From Viridibacterium sp047600765 (GTDB lineage: Bacteria > Pseudomonadota > Gammaproteobacteria > Burkholderiales > Rhodocyclaceae): DNA of 64,000 nt. The notes beneath the pieces are model-generated. The model was given only the letters and a program-made list of their open reading frames with translations. It ran no database searches and was not told where the DNA came from. This document shows positions 61,420 through 64,000 of the stretch, piece after piece (the stretch's first letter is position 1; every line of letters begins with the position of its first letter). A program made the translations under genes and the position numbers. Where the stretch lies: NCBI GenBank assembly GCA_047600765.1, contig JASGKF010000001.1, forward strand, positions 1,054,001 to 1,118,000, written 5' to 3'.

Positions 61420-61445
61420 ACGGGCCGCATTGCGGCCCGTTTTTT
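61420..61445 (+). terminator. valS rho-independent terminator
   Basis: ACGGGCCGC, loop ATT, GCGGCCCGT, then TTTTT; 25 bp past the valS stop. Confidence 0.95.
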
Positions 61446-61484
61446 CATGCCGGCCTGCCGTACAAAATTTCATCGGATCTGCTC

Positions 61485-61961
61485 TCAATGGTGTCCATGC
61501 TGGCCCTCCGTGTCGTGCAGATCACAGCTGTCAGCCGTACAGGCCCGGCCGCTTGCGGCGCGCGGCGTGGCGAGATCGATCAGCGGCGCGACCAGAGGGG
61601 CCACCAGCGGCGACAAGGTGTTGCGATGTGCCGCGAAGAGCCGGTACGCGCGATCCATCAGCGGGCGCATCAGCGGTGTGCGGGTCCAGTGGTAGAGCAT
61701 GCCCAACCCCACCGCTTCGTAAGAGGCCTGTATCGCATCGAGGCCACGCAGCACCGTGCCGTCAGCGCCACGCGCATGCAGCGCCGCGTCCAGCGATGCA
61801 GCATCAAAGCCGGTCGTGCTGGCATCGAAACGCTCGTCGCTGATGTTGACAAGCTGGATGCGATCACCCTGGTCGCGCGCTTTCAGCGCATGCATCTCGC
61901 GACGGCATAGCGGGCAAGCGCGGTCGTAGTAGACGGTGAGTGGATAAAGGGCTGCGTTCAT
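61485..61961 (-). CDS. DCC-family (DUF393) thiol-disulfide oxidoreductase-like protein
   Basis: 158 residues. The family motif D-x-x-C-x-x-C appears as YYDRACPLCRREM near residue 12-23. A later segment ADGTVLRGLDAIQASYEAVG is typical. The C-terminus ends in a Cys/His-rich tail (CTADSCDLHD, then GQHGHH) that could bind metal. AAGGAGAT precedes ATG 61961. It lies 25 bp after the oxidoreductase gene on the same strand; together with the SRPBCC gene they form one likely operon. Confidence 0.85.
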   Translation of the reverse strand: MNAALYPLTVYYDRACPLCRREMHALKARDQGDRIQLVNISDERFDASTTGFDAASLDAALHARGADGTVLRGLDAIQASYEAVGLGMLYHWTRTPLMRPLMDRAYRLFAAHRNTLSPLVAPLVAPLIDLATPRAASGRACTADSCDLHDTEGQHGHH

Positions 61962-61986
61962 GCTGATCTCCTTGCAGAAGGACATA

Positions 61987-63558
61987 TCAAAGTTCCGGCT
62001 TCGGCTGGCGCAGCCAGCCACGCGAGGTCGTCCACAAACCCTCCAGTGAGCTGCCACGACGGGAGGCCCGCGCATGCAGGGCCCGCGCGCCCTGCGCCAC
62101 ATGGCGACTGGCCAGCACGCAGGCCACCGTCCCCAGCCCCGGCCAGGTTGTATCGCCGACCATCCACAGGCCTTTGGGTCCGAGGTCGTAGGGAATGGCG
62201 TTCTGGTTGCTGTTGGCCAGCGTAAGGCGCGCACCACCGACGGCACCGCGTGGCCGCCGGGTGAAGGCGGCATAGGTCTGTGGCGTACCGAACTCGCGCA
62301 CACAGGCAGTGCGCCCCAGCTGAGGATAGACACGCCGCGCGTAGCTCAGCAGCAAATCTGACGCTTCCTGCTTGCGTTGTGCATGCGCGGCAGCATCCAG
62401 GCCCTCCCAGTCCGCCAGCTCGCAGTGCGTGGAGATCATCACGCTGCGGTGGCCCGCCGGCGCACTCATCAGGTCGCCCGGCACAGACACGGAGATGAAC
62501 ATGTTGTTGCCCATGCCCAGCGGACGCGCGTAGTCCTGCAGGAGCTGGTGATGCGTGTAGTCCTGCCCTGCCACCTCGGTCTCAGGCACGCCGAGGAACA
62601 TCACGAGTCCTCCGCCCTGTGCCTGCGCGTCGCGCTCGATGTATGGACGCAACGGTCTGGCCAGCATGTCCGGGGCAAGCCGGGTCGCGAGCTGTGCAGG
62701 CACAGCCAGTACGACCTGCGTCGCCGCGAAACTGCGGCCATTCGCCGTTACGCGATATGCCGTGCCCTCACGCTCGACAACCGACACGCTGTGCCGGTAG
62801 CGTAAGCGTCCACCCAAAGCCACGTAGCGCGCCACCAGACTGCGCATGAAGCCATGCATGCCCCCACGCGCCCGCGCCAGACCAGCGCCGCGGATGTTGA
62901 TGCCCAGTGCAGCGTTGATGAACGGCGCCGTGTCGAGCTGCGCATGCACGGTGTCCTCGACCATCATGGACAGCATGCCGCGCAAGGCCTGACTGTGCGC
63001 GATGCCGAAGTGCCGCAGCGCATCGCCCATGCTCCAGCGCATGTAACGCGCCAGCGGTGCATGCCGTAGAGACAGTGCACGCGCATTGTTCAGGAGGTCC
63101 GCGAGGCTGCGCATGGGCAGCTTCACACCAGCACGACTGGCCGGCCAGAAGGCTTCGGACAGGCTGTCGACGAGAGCCCAGAAGCGGCGATGTGCGGTGT
63201 CATCACCCAACTGCTGCAAGCGCTCACGCGCCCAATCCGCAGCGCCGCGATAGACGTTCACACAGCGGTCCGGTAACCAGGCGCGGTAGCCCGGCAGGAA
63301 GTCGCCTTCGAGAGTCGGCAAGCCTACTTCGGCGAGAAAGTCTGCGCCTACGCCACCCGATTCGAAATCCACCAGGGTCGTAGCGCCCACATCGAAGCTG
63401 AAACCGCTACGCACGTAGTAGCCCGCGCAGCCACCGGGCCGGCTGTGCGCCTCCAGCACCTCGGTGCGCAGGCCTGCCGCCTGCAATCGCAGGGCCGTGG
63501 CAAGACCGGCGAGGCCGGCACCGACAATCAGGACATCACATTGCGCTGCGTCGCTCAT
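61987..63558 (-). CDS. Phytoene-desaturase-like (CrtI/carotenoid isomerase type) FAD oxidoreductase
   Basis: 523 residues. The N-terminal dinucleotide-binding motif VLIVGAGLAGLATAL (Gly at 13, 15, 18) is followed by GGCAGYYVRSGFSFDVGATTL, typical of CrtI/CrtH-like enzymes, and the C-terminus has GLWMVGDTTWPGLGTVACVLAS, the usual FAD-contact end. Substrate not readable: a carotenoid, other polyene or retinol-like lipid. No other carotenoid genes (crtB, crtE) are in view. The start overlaps the SRPBCC stop by 4 bp. Confidence 0.85.
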   Translation of the reverse strand: MSDAAQCDVLIVGAGLAGLATALRLQAAGLRTEVLEAHSRPGGCAGYYVRSGFSFDVGATTLVDFESGGVGADFLAEVGLPTLEGDFLPGYRAWLPDRCVNVYRGAADWARERLQQLGDDTAHRRFWALVDSLSEAFWPASRAGVKLPMRSLADLLNNARALSLRHAPLARYMRWSMGDALRHFGIAHSQALRGMLSMMVEDTVHAQLDTAPFINAALGINIRGAGLARARGGMHGFMRSLVARYVALGGRLRYRHSVSVVEREGTAYRVTANGRSFAATQVVLAVPAQLATRLAPDMLARPLRPYIERDAQAQGGGLVMFLGVPETEVAGQDYTHHQLLQDYARPLGMGNNMFISVSVPGDLMSAPAGHRSVMISTHCELADWEGLDAAAHAQRKQEASDLLLSYARRVYPQLGRTACVREFGTPQTYAAFTRRPRGAVGGARLTLANSNQNAIPYDLGPKGLWMVGDTTWPGLGTVACVLASRHVAQGARALHARASRRGSSLEGLWTTSRGWLRQPKPEL

Positions 63559-64000
63559 GATCTTTCTCCTGCGCAAGGCTGTACGCATGGATCCGTGGCA
63601 GAACCAGCATGTGTCGTAAGCGAATCGCAGTACGACTGCAGCCCCTGCAAACGTCTGCGCACATCACGCCGGTAACGCCAGACACACAGCTGCTCCAACA
63701 GCGGCCACGCAGTCAGGCTGTAACGAAAGCGGACACGCGTCTGCCGGGCCGAAACGGACTCGAAGATCCAGCTGCCCGCAAAACTCGTCAGGAAAGCCGG
63801 CCCCTGCAACATGACGATGGCTGCGCGCGCTGGCGGCTCGAACTTGATGTAGCGCACCTGCATGGCCAGGCCGTTGCGCGCCAGAACTCGTGCCACGGCA
63901 CCGAGGTGTGGCCCGGCACCGCCTTCGTAGTCGATGCAGCGCGTGAAAGGATCCCAGCTATCGCGCGCGGCGGCGTTTTGCGACATCGCGAACACCAGCT
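63555..64000 (-). CDS. SRPBCC-fold protein, N-terminus outside the window
   Basis: The visible 148 residues have the START/Bet v1-like order of strands (VRYIKFEPPARAAIVMLQGPAFLTSFAGSW, then VRFRYSLTAWPLLEQ). The frame stays open to the right edge without a clear start (LVFAMSQNAAARDSWDPF), so at least some residues are missing. Such proteins bind hydrophobic ligands; pairing with a CrtI-like oxidase suggests a lipid or pigment pathway. It is translationally coupled to the oxidoreductase gene (ATGA). Confidence 0.75.
   Translation of the reverse strand, partial: LVFAMSQNAAARDSWDPFTRCIDYEGGAGPHLGAVARVLARNGLAMQVRYIKFEPPARAAIVMLQGPAFLTSFAGSWIFESVSARQTRVRFRYSLTAWPLLEQLCVWRYRRDVRRRLQGLQSYCDSLTTHAGSATDPCVQPCAGERS

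Overview
The window is a stretch of a GC-rich betaproteobacterial chromosome. The lineage is suggested by the 16S rRNA, by the rpsP-rimM-trmD-rplS, ilvB-ilvH-ilvC-pssA-leuA and pepA-holC-valS neighbourhoods, and by the DUF3619/DUF3106/RDD genes next to a sigma factor, an arrangement typical of Burkholderiales and Rhodocyclales. I cannot name a genus. No insertion sequence, prophage or CRISPR array is visible.

Left end (1-6.3 kb): a truncated HtrA-like protein with no recognisable catalytic triad, a MoaD/ThiS-like protein paired with a BNR-repeat protein, a lipoprotein, and a DMT transporter / HD hydrolase / DMT transporter run. Three palindromic intergenic repeats lie among these genes.

Type VI secretion island (6.3-31.7 kb): two divergent arms. 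The minus arm is tssJ-tssK-tssL-vgrG1, then a candidate zinc-peptidase effector and a secreted candidate immunity protein. The plus arm is a TPR lipoprotein, tssB, tssC, hcp, tssE, tssF, tssG, tssH(clpV), two Rap1a/Tai-type immunity genes, a Tae4-type amidase effector, vgrG2 and a 941-residue cargo protein, followed by a convergent FGE/SUMF1-type lipoprotein and a stranded effector fragment. tssM, tssA and PAAR genes are not in the window. Both vgrG genes carry a +1 frameshift near their 5' ends, and the cargo genes look more AT-rich than the structural genes.

rRNA operon (32.9-38.4 kb, minus strand): 16S, tRNA-Ile(GAT), tRNA-Ala(TGC), 23S, 5S, with a P1-type promoter, two boxA antiterminators, a 23S processing stem, a 36-bp perfect palindrome in the spacer and a terminator. 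trmA starts just past that terminator.

Right half (38.6-64 kb): erpA; the ribosomal/tRNA-modification operon rpsP-rimM-trmD-rplS; a PilZ-like protein; a YihY/BrkB membrane protein; a DUF2069 protein; the branched-chain amino acid genes ilvB-ilvH-ilvC and leuA with pssA; a frameshifted sigma factor with its usual followers; lptF-lptG; pepA-holC-unknown-valS; and a pigment- or lipid-type redox cluster (SRPBCC protein, CrtI-like oxidoreductase, DCC protein) that runs off the right edge.
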